Shown: piece after piece, positions 47,793 to 58,890 of the stretch
Layout: each line of letters starts with the position of its first letter
Position numbering within the stretch: position 1 is the stretch's first letter
NCBI GenBank assembly: GCA_036346395.1
Contig: CM070594.1
Location: forward strand, 58,947,519 to 59,011,518
Length of the DNA stretch: 64,000 nt
DNA from: Hsuehochloa calcarea
Lineage: Eukaryota; Streptophyta; Magnoliopsida; Poales; Poaceae
Direction: 5' to 3'
Notes under the pieces: generated by a model
The model's database searches: none
Seen by the model: the letters and a program-made list of their open reading frames with translations, nothing else
What the model was told of the DNA's origin: nothing
Made by a program: the position numbers and the translations under genes

Positions 47793-49180
47793 CTACTGCT
47801 CAGCAGGAGGGTCTTGAGGATGATCGACTGGAGGAGCAGCAGGAGGACCGCCAGGAGGAGAGCGAAAGCGACGCCGTCCAAAATGAACAGGTGGAGGAAA
47901 CTGTTCGGCAAATCTGGCTGAAAGAGCGTCAAGACTAGCAGTGTGAGCGTCGAGCCTGGAAGTGGTCGCCTCCTGGAAAGCATCCAATCTGGCAAAGGTG
48001 GCTGCCTCAAACGCATCCAGTCTAGAAGTGGTTGCCTCCTGGAAGGTATCCTGGGATGCCCTCATCTCCAACAAGGTGGCATAAATCTGATCCATAGTGG
48101 CTATACCTTGTGGAGGAGCAAAGAAGAAGAAGGAGGTGGTGCCTGTACTTCACTGGAGCACGCCTAAGATTGGCAGGGATTGGAGGACCTTCTCTTGGTT
48201 TATAGGCTTTATGCGCTGAAGGTAAAGCTCCATTATATCCAGTTTGTTTAACGATCAAAGCCATAATGTAAGGTGCAAAGTTTATCCGTTTGACTCGATC
48301 ATTCTTTGTTCCTGCTATCTCCCTTATAATAACATCCACAACATCAAACTTTCTTCCATGCATGATGCATTCCAATATATTCCAAACATGTCCTCTAATA
48401 GCATCATAATTCCCACTCTTTGGTAACATGGTATGGTTAATGATCCTATTTACCAAGCTGGGAATAGGAAGAAGTCCTGTGATCTTACCAGGGACAAATC
48501 TTTGAGTGGTGTCATAAAATTCAGTCCAGGCAGACAGAGGGAGAACTGTTCCATCATAGATTTTCTCATATTCGCTTGACTGGATATTCAATGCATGTTC
48601 AAAAGCGCGCTTTGTGCAAGAATACCTCACGCCTCTGCCATCCAGGTGAGTGAGAAAATCGGAGGAATGCATCTCGTGGCATAAAACCGCTTGATGATCT
48701 CATCACTATAATTGCATTTTATTGCCACAAAGTTATGAATCCCGGCTCGCTGAAAGAGCCTGTATGTACCCTCATATCTGTCAAGTCCGTTGAGATAGGA
48801 CCAATTGATGTACTTGTGATCAGCAAATGGTTTGGATGGTCCATAAAAGAGATCATAGACTTGTCTTTGAAACTTGGTATGAAAACGAGGGTCGCCGCAA
48901 TTTCACGAAGTGAATATTGATCTTTATCCCGAAGAATAGTGTAGTCGTCTGCTGTGAGTCCCTTAAGATCAATTTCCATTTCTTCCGGTTCACCTAACTC
49001 CTCATCAGATTCATATTCAGATTCTTCTCCTGATGCACTTTCTTCTGAGTTTTCAGATTCTTCCTCATTTCTTGACGAAGATGCGCCAAAGATCAATAGT
49101 GCCGGATCGCCATCTTCATCCTTGGCATCTTCAAGAACAACAATGGATGAAGTGTCAAAGATTGAGTCAAAAGAAGATGA
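47793..49180 (-). pseudogene. 3' accessory ORF (putative plant transposon protein-like), frameshifted
   Basis: The minus strand from about 49180 shows an acidic stretch (EEESENSEESASGEESEYESD), then a segment resembling the putative plant transposon protein domain of large SIRE-like elements. Landmarks are LFQRAGIHNFVAIK and NYSDEIIKRFYAT, then RAFEHALNI, NRIINHTMLPKSGNY and IREIAGTKNDRVKRINFAPYIMALI. A Q/A-rich tail with four copies of an (E/A)ATTSRLDAF-type heptad-like repeat follows. Segments at 49096-48719, 48720-48665 and 48672-48022 are in different frames. The position between the missing pol and the 3' LTR matches the env-like or aORF slot of SIRE elements. The function is unknown. 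Confidence 0.65.
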
Positions 49181-50892
49181 AATTCTCAGGTTCTGTCAGG
49201 ACAATCGGAAGCTCCGCAAGTTTAACGCCGGAACTACCGCTAGCGGAAGTTCCGCGCTCTTAACAGCGGAAGTTCCGATTTTCCTGGGCCGACTCTAGGG
49301 CAAAGATAAATTTTGATTTTTCAGTATTTTGATGGATTGAGTCCATGGAATCGATGCATAAACATCATACAATACTGAATCAACTAATTTGCCCAAGAAT
49401 CTACCACAGATTTCATCTACATTTGACTTTCCCCAAAATCTTAACCTAGGGTTCATAAGAGGTGAAAATCCAAAAAGAAATTGGAGATACCTTGAGAGAA
49501 TGGATGATTGAACCCTGGGGAAGAGATTGATCGGTTGAGATTGAAGAAATCACCGAAGAAGGATCAAAGTGTTTGGTGGAGTTTTTGGAGAGAAGAGAGG
49601 GGGCTCGGGAGAGAAGTGAAGAACGGCGGCTGTAAGGAAGAGAGATAAAACGGAGGAACCGCAGTGCATTAAAGTTTCTCAGCTACCGGAAAGCGGAAGT
49701 TCCGCAATTCAAAGACGGAAGTTCCGGGTAGCGGAAGTTCCGCGCCTGGAGTGCCGGAAGCTCCGATTTTCCTGACGCTTCTAAGAGAGCCGAAACGAAG
49801 CTCGCAAATCAACGATGGATGTTAGGAAAACGGAAGTTCGCACATAGAATCTTGGAAGTTCCGATTATCCCGACACTTCAGAAAGATCTTGAATTTGATT
49901 TTTATGCAAATGATCCCTAGTTTTGCACTCAAATAAATATCATTCAGGATCATTGTACATTAAAAGGACTAATGTCTATCCAAGAAAATAATTTTTATGA
50001 ATTTAGTTTTGATTTTGCAAATGAAGCCTCATTTTCATGAAATTAATCAAAACAACTCAAAGAAAACATTTTGTTGATTTTAAAGCATCCAATTTTGTGT
50101 ATGAGTCATAAATACCATTTTGAACCTTTTCATATGAATAATTTCGGTTCATATGGAAAACTCACTTAAGTGCTAGAAAGTGACCACTTAGGTCAAAGTA
50201 GGATTTTGGACGAATTTCAAAATCAAATAACTTTTTCTAGGTTGGTCTTTTGGAAATTCTTTGAATACCAAAATTGTTTAGAATAACCAACTCTAGGATT
50301 TTTCTTTTGTCAAGTTTTTCAAATTCCTTTTATAATAGATTTTACACAAAGATCTAGTGTTGGTCAAAAACAAGATGCTATAATGTAAGCTTTTGGACAT
50401 AAACTCATTTTCACTTAAAATAGGTTTTTCTAGAGCCAGAACCTTTGGTAAATCTTTGAAAAGCATTTGTATACCTTTTGCAACTAGTTTTTCAAAGAAT
50501 TACTAATAATTATGAAATTTTTGACTTTTGGCTAAAAGGCTCATTTTTGAAAAACAATACTAGCACTTAATTTATTTGAGCACACTTAGGGATGTGAAAT
50601 ACATGACTATGATTTAGCACTCCCCCTTAATGTGCCACTCCAACTTGCTCAAGATATGAATAATGAACATTGAGAACATAGAGCAAGAACACCCCTTTTA
50701 ATAAGATTTTCATGAAATGCAACCTACACAAGGTATAAAGGGGCTAGATACTTCAATGTAAATACTTGTTACCGAGATGGCATTGGTTCTTGATGTGAAA
50801 CGATTATCCTCAAACTTGGCTCCAATTTGATATATGATGACATCCATCTTTATATGAATAAGCCAAGTCTCCAATGCCTCTCCAAGTACCTA
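49181..50892 (-). other. Pol-less spacer with leader-like sequence and palindromes
   Basis: This is where pol would be expected, but no protease, integrase or reverse transcriptase motif is visible. 49400-49660 on the minus strand is pyrimidine-rich and resembles a plant 5' leader, with a donor-like CTCAAG/GTATCT near 49490. CGGAAGTTCCG palindromes lie at 49195-49290 and 49685-49885. The remainder is AT-rich. Confidence 0.6.
49195..49885 (-). repeat. Internal CGGAAGTTCCG palindrome blocks
   Basis: Two blocks (49195-49290 and 49685-49885) carry the same CGG-AAGTT-CCG word as the LTRs of this element, immediately 5' of the accessory ORF. Confidence 0.85.
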
Positions 50893-52268
50893 TTAAGCAT
50901 TTAAGCGCATTTTGGTACCCAAAACTAGGTTGGGTCCACGAATGTTAGTCACAATAGATTTGGGCACCCAAATGGCCCTAGCATTAGTTTTATGTGTACT
51001 AACTATTCTAACAAACACATTGCCATTAATATCCTTCCTAAGCAAATATTGATCATTATAAATAATAGGCTTAGGAGTGATACCTTTGGGACAACCCTTA
51101 CTCATATGTCCCTTTTCCCGGCAATTGTAGCCAGTTCGAAGTTTGTATTCGTCTTTTACCTTCTTTACTTGCTCCTTGCCGGTTTGCCTCTTCTTTGATG
51201 ACAATTTCTTGTCATTCACTTTGTTTGGGCACACTGAGGCGAAGTGGCCCTTTCCATTGCATCCATGGCACTTGACATTCTTCGTGTGTCTTGCATTGTG
51301 CCTTGTCTTGCTATTTTCCTTTTCTTAGGAGTGAAGCCGATTCCACTCTTATCTTGCAAGCGCCTTTGCTTGCTCAATATATCGTCAAGAGTGTCCTTCC
51401 TTTAGGCCTCTTTCCAAGTCATTCTTTAATTTGTTGACTTGGACCTTGAGCTCTTTGTTTTCCTCTACAATGTTAGTATTGCAAGATATCGAGGAAATAG
51501 GAGCATCTACTTTTGAGCAACAAGGCATATCAATTAAATCATCACAAGAGGTGGATATGCTAACTTTAGATGAAATGCAAGATGTAGGAACTATGCATGG
51601 CATATCATCTAATAACTTGCATGTAATGCCTATATCCACCTTGGACTTATTAAGATCCTTGAGAAGGAGAGTCTCATGAGCTTCTTTTAGCTCTTCATAA
51701 GAATCCTTGAGAGAAAGAAATTCTTTCTTCAAGACTTTGAATTTTGACTTCTCCTTGCCAAGATATTCATTTAAGTCTTCTAACATTTCCATCAACTCAT
51801 CATAGGTAGGTTCTTCATTTTCGTTTACCTCATCATTACCTTTAGCCATGAAGCATTGAGTTGATGTGGAGGAGTTGTGGACTCATCATTATCTGAGCTA
51901 GAAGTTGAACATTCTTCTTCCGATGTCCACTCCTGTGCAATCATCACTAGTAGGTGTGGACATTTCATATTTATCTTGAAAATGTGTCCACATAGCATGA
52001 GCGCCTCAAGATTGCACACTTCATCAAACATCTCTACACTCAAAGCACTAAATAAACCGTTAATTGCTTGAGCGCCGAGATGTAAGCTTTCTCTTCCTCA
52101 ATTGTTGGAGCAAGATGATCCAATGGAGGAGAAAAGCCAACATCTACAATCCGCTATATTTTTGGACTCATGGCCCTAAAATAACAAGACATGGATTTTC
52201 CAATGAGCATAATTTGTGCCATCAAATAGAGGTGCTTCACCTAGGTGCACTAAATCTCTAGTTGCCAT
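50893..52268 (-). pseudogene. Copia-type gag pseudogene
   Basis: It starts at an ATG (52268) some 43 bp inside the primer-binding site, with the Copia gag opening (FDGTNYAHWKI). The frame stops early and needs several shifts. From 51849 to 51385 it is an acidic coiled-coil-like stretch (ELMEMLEDLNEYLG). Then come two zinc knuckles: one intact C-x2-C-x4-H-x4-C (CHGCNGKGHFASVC, about 51260-51220) and one lacking its first Cys (NCREKGHMSKGC, about 51120-51085). The gag C-terminal part (AIWVPKSIVTN) follows to 50893. Confidence 0.8.
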
Positions 52269-52310
52269 CCTTTACTCTCTAGACGGTTAAGTCTAATAAA
52301 TGAGAGACCA

Positions 52311-52323
52311 AGCTCTGATACCA
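52311..52323 (-). other. Primer-binding site for initiator tRNA-Met
   Basis: The minus strand reads TGGTATCAGAGCT, two bases inside the 5' LTR. It is the standard primer-binding site of plant Copia and SIRE elements and fixes the element's orientation. Confidence 0.9.
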
Positions 52324-52325
52324 CT

Positions 52326-55035
52326 TGTAAGATCGAGGTGGCCGACTAGAGGGGGGTGAATAGGCGGTTTTAAAAATCTATCGCTAAACCAATATATAAA
52401 TGCGAAGCTAATATCAAATTGGTTTTGCACAATTAAAACCTAAAACAACTAGGCTCAACTAAGTGCACCGACAATATGAACACAATACAATATGAGCAAT
52501 CATACAAGATATATAAGCAATTAAAGCAAGAATGTAAATAGCTCAAAGTAAAGCACAAGTAAAAACAAGATGACACGATTATGTTTTACCGTGGTGTTCG
52601 GAGACTTGCCGGTCTCCCCTAATCCACGTTGAGGTAAGCCCAACCCGCGTTGGACCGCTCCTCAAATGAGCACACACCTCCGAGGTAAGTCCAACACTTG
52701 GACCGGTTCCAAACCGAACCAACACTCGCTCAACTATGGTTGCTCTTCCTCCACTCCGAGATGGCGAGCACCAAACCACTCACAACCGTCGGGCCTTCTC
52801 ACAAGCTTCTTGAGAAGGTCACCGAGCACGACGCTCCACGCCGCCTAGGTGTCGGCAAACACCAAGAGTAACAAATCCAAACTTTCACTTGAACTAATCA
52901 AGTGTCAACGCCACGTGGATACACAATCCACTACCTAAGCCAACACATGCACTTAGGGTTTACTCTCTAATCTCACCAAGTGCAACACATGCACAAAAGA
53001 GAATAGAGGTTTGCTCTTAGCTCAAGAGGCTCACAAAGAGTTCACAATAGTTCTAAGTCGCTCAAAGAACCTCCCACAACCGCCAAGGTGGTTATATATA
53101 GCCCACACACAAAAACTAGCCGTTGGGAGACAAACTCGAAAAATCAGAAATCGGAAGTTCCGCCGCATAAAGGCCGGAACTACCGCAGAGAGAGAAAAGG
53201 TACCGCAACGGCTATGTCGACGAGAAACTAGCCGCTTGATTTTTAGTCCGAACTACCGCCAACTAAATATCGGAAGTTCCGATTCTTCGAAGTTCCGCCA
53301 ACACATAGCGGAACTACCGCACTCGAATTTTGGCTAAGTCCCCAAAATGGTGCTTCTCTCGAAAACCAACCACGGATTTGAGCATCCGATAAATCGGAAG
53401 TTCCGCTATTAACACGCCGAACTTCCGCACTTGGAAAATCGGCTAAGTCCCTAAAATGGTGCTTCTCGAAAAACCAAACCGGATTTTGAGATCCGATAAA
53501 TCGGAAGTTCCGCCAATACACTCCGAACTTCCGCACTTGGGAAATCGCTAAGTCCCTAAACCGCGCTCTCGAAAATCAAACCGCGGAAAATCGGACCATC
53601 CTACTGCGGAACTTCCGCAATTAATACCGGAACTTCCGATTTTCCGATGTAAATCGAAATGGCTTTTTCAACAATTTCAATTGCAAAACACATTTGCTAA
53701 TTGACAAGCCATGCCAACAAGAGTCACAAGCAAGATTCCCGACAAGTTGCAAAACACATTTGCCAACTTTTGGAATCATACCACAAGGAAAAGGTACATG
53801 GACTTACACCATTTGCAAAACGATTTGCAAACTTAAGTCACATGCTACAAGGGTTGAATGCATGAGCATCGCTATTTGCAAAACACATTCGCAAATAATA
53901 GCTCCATGCATAGATGAGCTAGAGCAAATATAATGAGCTATCAACACATGACTAACTCAAACTACTAGTCAAGATCCTCTTAATAGTACGGCAAACCTAT
54001 ACTAGCAATCCGGTCTATCAACCAAACACCGAGACCGTAAAAGACTAGGAACACATCCTTAGCCCTAGCTAGTCATACCTTTGCCTTGCATCTTCTTGAA
54101 AATTGATGACGACATCAACACTTCAAGTCCGGTCCTTGACTTTGACAATCATCAACTCATGATGATTTCTTCACTTCGGATCTTGTCTTGAACATCATCA
54201 ACGCATGATGATTTCTCCATCCCGAGTCTTCACATGCATCAACACATGATGCAATCCTTCACTTGACCTCCATCAACACATGATAGGTCTTTCTTGTCTT
54301 GATGATCAACTCATGATCATCTCTTCTTGATAAGCATCAACTCATGATGCATCATTTACACTAAGTTTTGACTTGATGATCAACTCATGATCATCCCAAG
54401 TCTTCATCATCCCGAACGTAACCTATATATCCAACTCATGGAAAATGTTAGTTCCACAATGTGATCATCACTAATTACCGCATCATACCATTAACTCATA
54501 ATGGTGGGACAAGATACCTCAATCTTTCCTCTTTGGTAATTGATGATAACCACTCAAATTCTCATAAATTTAATGATGATAAATGAGAGAACAATTGAGT
54601 ATATATAAACTACACAAGTTATACATACTCTAACATGAGTATATGCGAACTACACAAGTGTTGTATACTCAAAGGTTTTGTTTCAACGTAAAGATCCCAA
54701 TATATGTGGAAAATGGAATATGGATCAATACTAATGAAACCACAAAGTATAGGATAAAACTCCCCCTAAATGTGTGCATACACAAATGTGTAATGAGGTC
54801 ATATGCACATATTCAAGTTTAACTTAAGGTTGAGTTCAATCCTATATTTTGGATCCGAGAAATGCAATATTATATAAATTTAGATGTCGATTGCATACCT
54901 CGTTGTGTTTCACCTTTATATCCAAATGAGACTACACAAGGATAATACTTGATAAAAGAGTTAGTCTCATATTTGGATTTGTCATTAATCACCAAAACAA
55001 TCCATTAACTCATAATGGCGGGTCTAGATCTTTCA
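52326..55035 (-). repeat. 5' LTR (right) of the 44-55 kb element
   Basis: 2,710 bp, 48 bp shorter than its partner because of many 1-3 bp losses, while substitutions are few. The palindrome array is at about 53150-53640 and the TATA box at 53092-53100. Confidence 0.93.
53150..53640 (-). repeat. CGGAAGTTCCG palindrome array in the right LTR
   Basis: It is the same array as in the left LTR. Several copies have lost one G of a CGG or CCG, so fewer palindromes are exact. Confidence 0.88.
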
Positions 55036-55040
55036 CCGCG

Positions 55041-56637
55041 CGCCTCGCCCCATCGCGCCCCGCCGGCCCGCGCCCGCCGCCTCGCCCCCCCGCGCGCCCG
55101 CGCGCCCGCCCCACGCGCATCGCTGGTGATTTTCAGTTGAACCAAGACAAGAGTGCATCGCTGGTGATTTCTGCCTTGGTGACATTGAGAAGAGAACTTT
55201 GGATCCCGATTGTGTTGGACGATATCCGACCTCATCTTTTCTAATCCAGGTTGGTAAGGCACCTTGATTCTGTCATCTTGAGTACCCTAAGGACAAGTTA
55301 GGTCATCAGTATTAGTTTAGATTACTCTAGTTTAAGCAAAGTAATTACTTGTGTATGTAAAGATTAGTAAACAATTCTTTTATAAATCATCCTAAACTCG
55401 CTTTCAAAATCAAACCGCAGATGCATTGAAGCCTCATTTTGATAATTAGTATTGATTTAAGATTAAGGAATTATAAACCTGTAGTTTTATTGTGTAACTA
55501 CAATTTAGCTCTCGCATATCATTTTGTTCATCACATCTTAGCAAACTTTGAATTCATGTCTGCTTTCAAAGACCGATCGCTTCCTCGTCCATTTCGGTTG
55601 GACTAGCAAGACACAAAGAACCTCCTTATTTCTTGTTAATTTCTGTTTGCGAATGATGAGTTAACTTCCTAATCTAATTAGGAATACTCTAAGCTAAAGT
55701 ATAGTACTTTACTTGTGAACTTTTAGCTCAAAGATATTGCATTTGGTGTATGTTCAGATTTCAGATTTGTAATATCAAAATCGCATTTGCTTGAACCGGA
55801 TCCGTAACTAGTGTTAGCTAATATTAATGAAGAGCTAGGTTTTAAAGTATACTCCTTTAACTGTTAATTGATCCCACCATATCAATTTTTCATAGCCGAA
55901 CATAGCAGCAAATTTATTTTTGATGAGTCGGCATCGCTTTGATTTTTAATCAAACCGTAGTTCCATTTCAACCAAATTGGGATGAGTAGTGTTAATGGGT
56001 GTTAAGTGACAAGATAAACTTTTAGTTTTACTTGTCTAGTGTAGCTCAATCCAAAGATGTCAATTTGTTATAGTCTAATGGAGCATCAAATTTTCATCCT
56101 TAAATCTGTCCAGATTTTCAGATTTCAAAATCTGACATCTGCTATTCCAAGTAAGCCTCCAATTTTGATGACTGCTAGTAACTAATGCTAAATAATAAGT
56201 TAGGCTTTAAGTTTTGCTCCTTAACAAGTAACCTAAGTAAAATCCTTAATTTGTTCATTGTAAAAATCAGCAAAGCTTTATTTTGCAACCTATCCAAATT
56301 TCAGTTTTGCTATACCTGAAACTGTAGCACAGTCTAACCGAAATTGATTTTGGTTGATAACTGTTAGTGATCACAAACGCCATGTCAATGGCATCCTGGG
56401 TCTTTTGTGCAGGCTACACTTCCCTGGCCTGGTTGCGTTTGGCGGAGGCGTGAGCCGCCTACACGTGGGACCACTACGTCGCTTTCCCGATTTACGGACG
56501 GATGGCGTGGTATTCGCCAACAAGGCGGCGCGGTGACGGCCGAGCCAGGTAAGTCTTCCTCGCACTACATTGCTCAATACATCGCATTCATTGGACATTC
56601 TTGAAATAATGACTGGATACATCGCGTCTATATGCAG
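55041..56637 (+). other. CACTA 5' leader and intron-like region
   Basis: GC-rich at 55041-55120, then AT-rich with recurrent phrases such as TTAGCTAATATTAATGA, TAGTTTTACTTG and CAGATTTCA. A possible first exon, 56413-56550, ends with a good donor (GAGCCAG/GTAAGT). Its reading frame is unresolved. Confidence 0.5.
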
Positions 56638-57027
56638 GATTTCTTCAGATGCCAGGAGGGATATGAGGCTAAGGCGGCTAGTGTGGCTCACAAAGCCTGT
56701 TATAAACTCGTGAAGGACATGCATTACGAGGCACGCGTCCAGGCCATCGTAACATACAACGCTACCTACCTTGGTTCGAAGATCAACAAAACTCAAGCAA
56801 GAAACATGAGGTTGACCCGGGAAGAATACATACAGGTAAATATAGAACATTAATACTGATTTTTTCTGAGATTAAGTACGCTTAATTTGATCTTCTTATA
56901 TGTCATATACTTGATGACGTGTAGGTGCCTCCGTGGTGGTGCGCCCAGCATCTCCAGTGCTGGACAAAAATAGTGGACAAGTGGTGCGCCGCCACGTTTT
57001 GGTTCCGGCCACGTTTTGTAGTCCGAC
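56638..57027 (+). CDS. CACTA transposase-like protein, two exons (partial)
   Basis: Exons 56638-56835 and 56925-57027, joined by a GT-AG intron, are open throughout. They read as a CACTA (En/Spm) protein segment: YEAKAASVAHKACYKLVKDM, then ARNMRLTREEYIQ, and across the junction VPPWWCAQHLQCW. The same W-W-CAxHxxCW and KAQAREM-type landmarks are seen in Ptta/En/Spm proteins of other grass CACTA elements. Upstream and downstream exons are missing or unrecognised, so this is a remnant of a multi-exon transposase gene. Confidence 0.65.
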
Positions 57028-57110
57028 AGGTATATTTTGACTTAATTCAATTGAAATTCTAGCTTGTGATATTTTAGGTGACAGATTGGTAATCCTACCG
57101 TCAAAATACA

Positions 57111-58380
57111 ATGTGTCAATGCAGTAGTACTTAAGCTAAGCATGCCTTAGTTAAATTCTCAGAGCTTAATATATCATAAGTCTTTTATTTGCCGAGTTCT
57201 TGGGCTGGACTTGGGTACATCACAGCCCACTCGGCTGCTCGGCCTGTTGGCCACGAGACCACCACAGACCGCACCCAATACTCCTCGTGGAGCCAGTAGC
57301 TGTATTAGCTGTTTTCCGCTGGGTATGTGCAAATATAGTCGTCGCTGTTTGTTTGTCTGTTTTTTCATTTTTGTAAAAATAGCACTGTGCCATACGGTAA
57401 TTATGCGAACGAACTCCACATGACGACACATAGAGGGTGCCGTACGGTGGCCGTGCGGTGGAGGAGAAACCGCACGGTGGCCGCGCGACGTGCGATGGAG
57501 CCTGCCACACGTTGGAGGACACGGTGGCGGCTGCCGCACGGTGGCCGGACGGTCGTCACTTTTTCTCTCAACTCCATAGTAGTGTGTTGGTAGGTATTTT
57601 TAAATATAGCATATGAGTTCAAAAATTATAATTTTTTTGTAGAGTCTTCTGACACCGTGTACTTGCTTGTGTAAATTTTTTAATAATTTTATTCGTTCTG
57701 AATTTTTCTCAAAATTTTATTTAAATATATTGTTTGTAAGAATTTCTAAATATAGAAAATGAGCTTCAAAAATTATGAATTTTGTTTTGAAGGCTCCTTA
57801 CATAGTAGGCTTGATTGTGATAACGAATTAACTACGAGTCATTATGTACCATCAAATTTATTACGGTAACATAAATTCGACCACTACTTAACTAACTGAC
57901 ACACGAAAACAGAGAACAAGGAGTGTCGATATTTCCAATGGAGTTGCAATGTAAATTTTTATACATAAAATTGACGATATTTCAAGCGTTACAAGCATTA
58001 CATGATACACGTGCGGGGTTATTGCAATCGGCATGAAGGGGGAGGGGGTATTATCACATGTACTCCGATCAAATATTAATATTGTATTGTATCATAGGCT
58101 AGATAAGTTTATACGCAAACCAACTAAGGAAAATACGTGACATACAGATCATATAACAATGTACTGTAGCCTCCGACTCGTGTGTGTTTCGAAGGATACG
58201 ATATGTTGCTATATGATTTGCATACCACACATATCCCCCAGTTGGTTCATGTAGAAGCCTATCTAGCCTGTGGTACAATACCGTGTTAAAGAATATCATC
58301 CATATCAAACTGATAAATTAACAAAGTTATTCATCAGGTTAGTTGGATCTATCATCTATGCAATGTTGTATGCGTCTAGT
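57111..58380. other. Gene-free interval with short repeated words
   Basis: 57430-57555 repeats (G/A)CGGTGGC about five times in a GC-rich island. 57600-57650 and 57725-57780 are diverged direct repeats (AAATATAG...ATGAG...TTCAAAAATTAT). No gene is recognised. Confidence 0.45.
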
Positions 58381-58890
58381 CTCCGCGGCGCCATAGCCAC
58401 TGCCCCTTGTGTCGGGGCTGCCCATGGTAGCGGCGAGTGTTGAAGTCGTCTATGTCCGTCCATGTCCTGCTATTCCATGATGTAGGTTGATCGTGCAATA
58501 ACAAATGTAACAAGGATGTAAATTGTATATAACTCACGTCTTCAATACGAAGTGTGTCGGGCGACCGGATATGCTACGACGTTGGATGGTCTCAGTCGAA
58601 GGAGCCTTCCCCTTCCCCTTGTCATGGGACTCCCCACGTCGGTGTCGCATGTCGAAGTCATCTATGTCATGCGATTCCATAATGTAAGTGCACCGTACAA
58701 TAAAAAAATGTAACAATGATGAAAATTCTACATAACTCACGTCATCGATATAGAGTGCGCCCGGCGACCGGATATGCTATGGCGGCCAGGCTCAGTCGCA
58801 GGAGCCTTCCCCTTCTCCTTGTCTCAGGACTCCCCATGTTTGTGTCGTGTGTCGAAGTCCCCTATATTCTGCGATACGGCTAAAACTCCA
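58380..58890 (-). repeat. Tandemly repeated exon-like unit of about 200-240 bp
   Basis: Two well-preserved copies (about 58500-58690 and 58700-58870) and a partial third (about 58400-58500) share, on the minus strand, a block encoding D-DFDxRHxxGES-DKxKGKAP-ISGR. The two full copies have this followed by a donor-like GTGAGTTAT and an AT-rich spacer. No full gene is recognised around them. Confidence 0.7.

Larger units (their letters stand above)
44198..55035 (-). mobile_element. Young SIRE/Maximus-like LTR retrotransposon without pol, minus orientation
   Basis: A perfect 5-bp TSD, CCGCG, flanks it (44193-44197 and 55036-55040). LTRs are 44198-46955 and 52326-55035, each running TG...CA and nearly identical. 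Orientation is fixed by a primer-binding site complementary to initiator tRNA-Met (TGGTATCAGAGCT on the minus strand, 52311-52323) and a polypurine tract next to the left LTR (46956-46968). The 5.4-kb interior holds a gag remnant and a 3' accessory ORF. No protease, integrase, reverse transcriptase or RNase H is seen. It is therefore non-autonomous and presumably mobilised in trans. It split the CACTA element at 42.8-57.1 kb. Confidence 0.93.
42801..57110 (+). mobile_element. CACTA transposon (TTTGCCGAGTG family), interrupted by an LTR retrotransposon
   Basis: It begins CACTACCGGAAA at 42801. Dozens of CACTCGGCAAA/TTTGCCGAGTG subterminal repeats follow at 42820-43145 and 43968-44095. The sequence breaks at the TSD of the retrotransposon (44198-55035) and resumes at 55041 with GC-rich leader DNA. 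An AT-rich, intron-like region and exons of a CACTA protein (56638-57027) come next. A matching 3' CACTA end (…GGTAGTG with TTTGCCGAGTG repeats) is not present before 57110 or later in the window, so the element is 3'-truncated. The right boundary is approximate. Confidence 0.85.
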
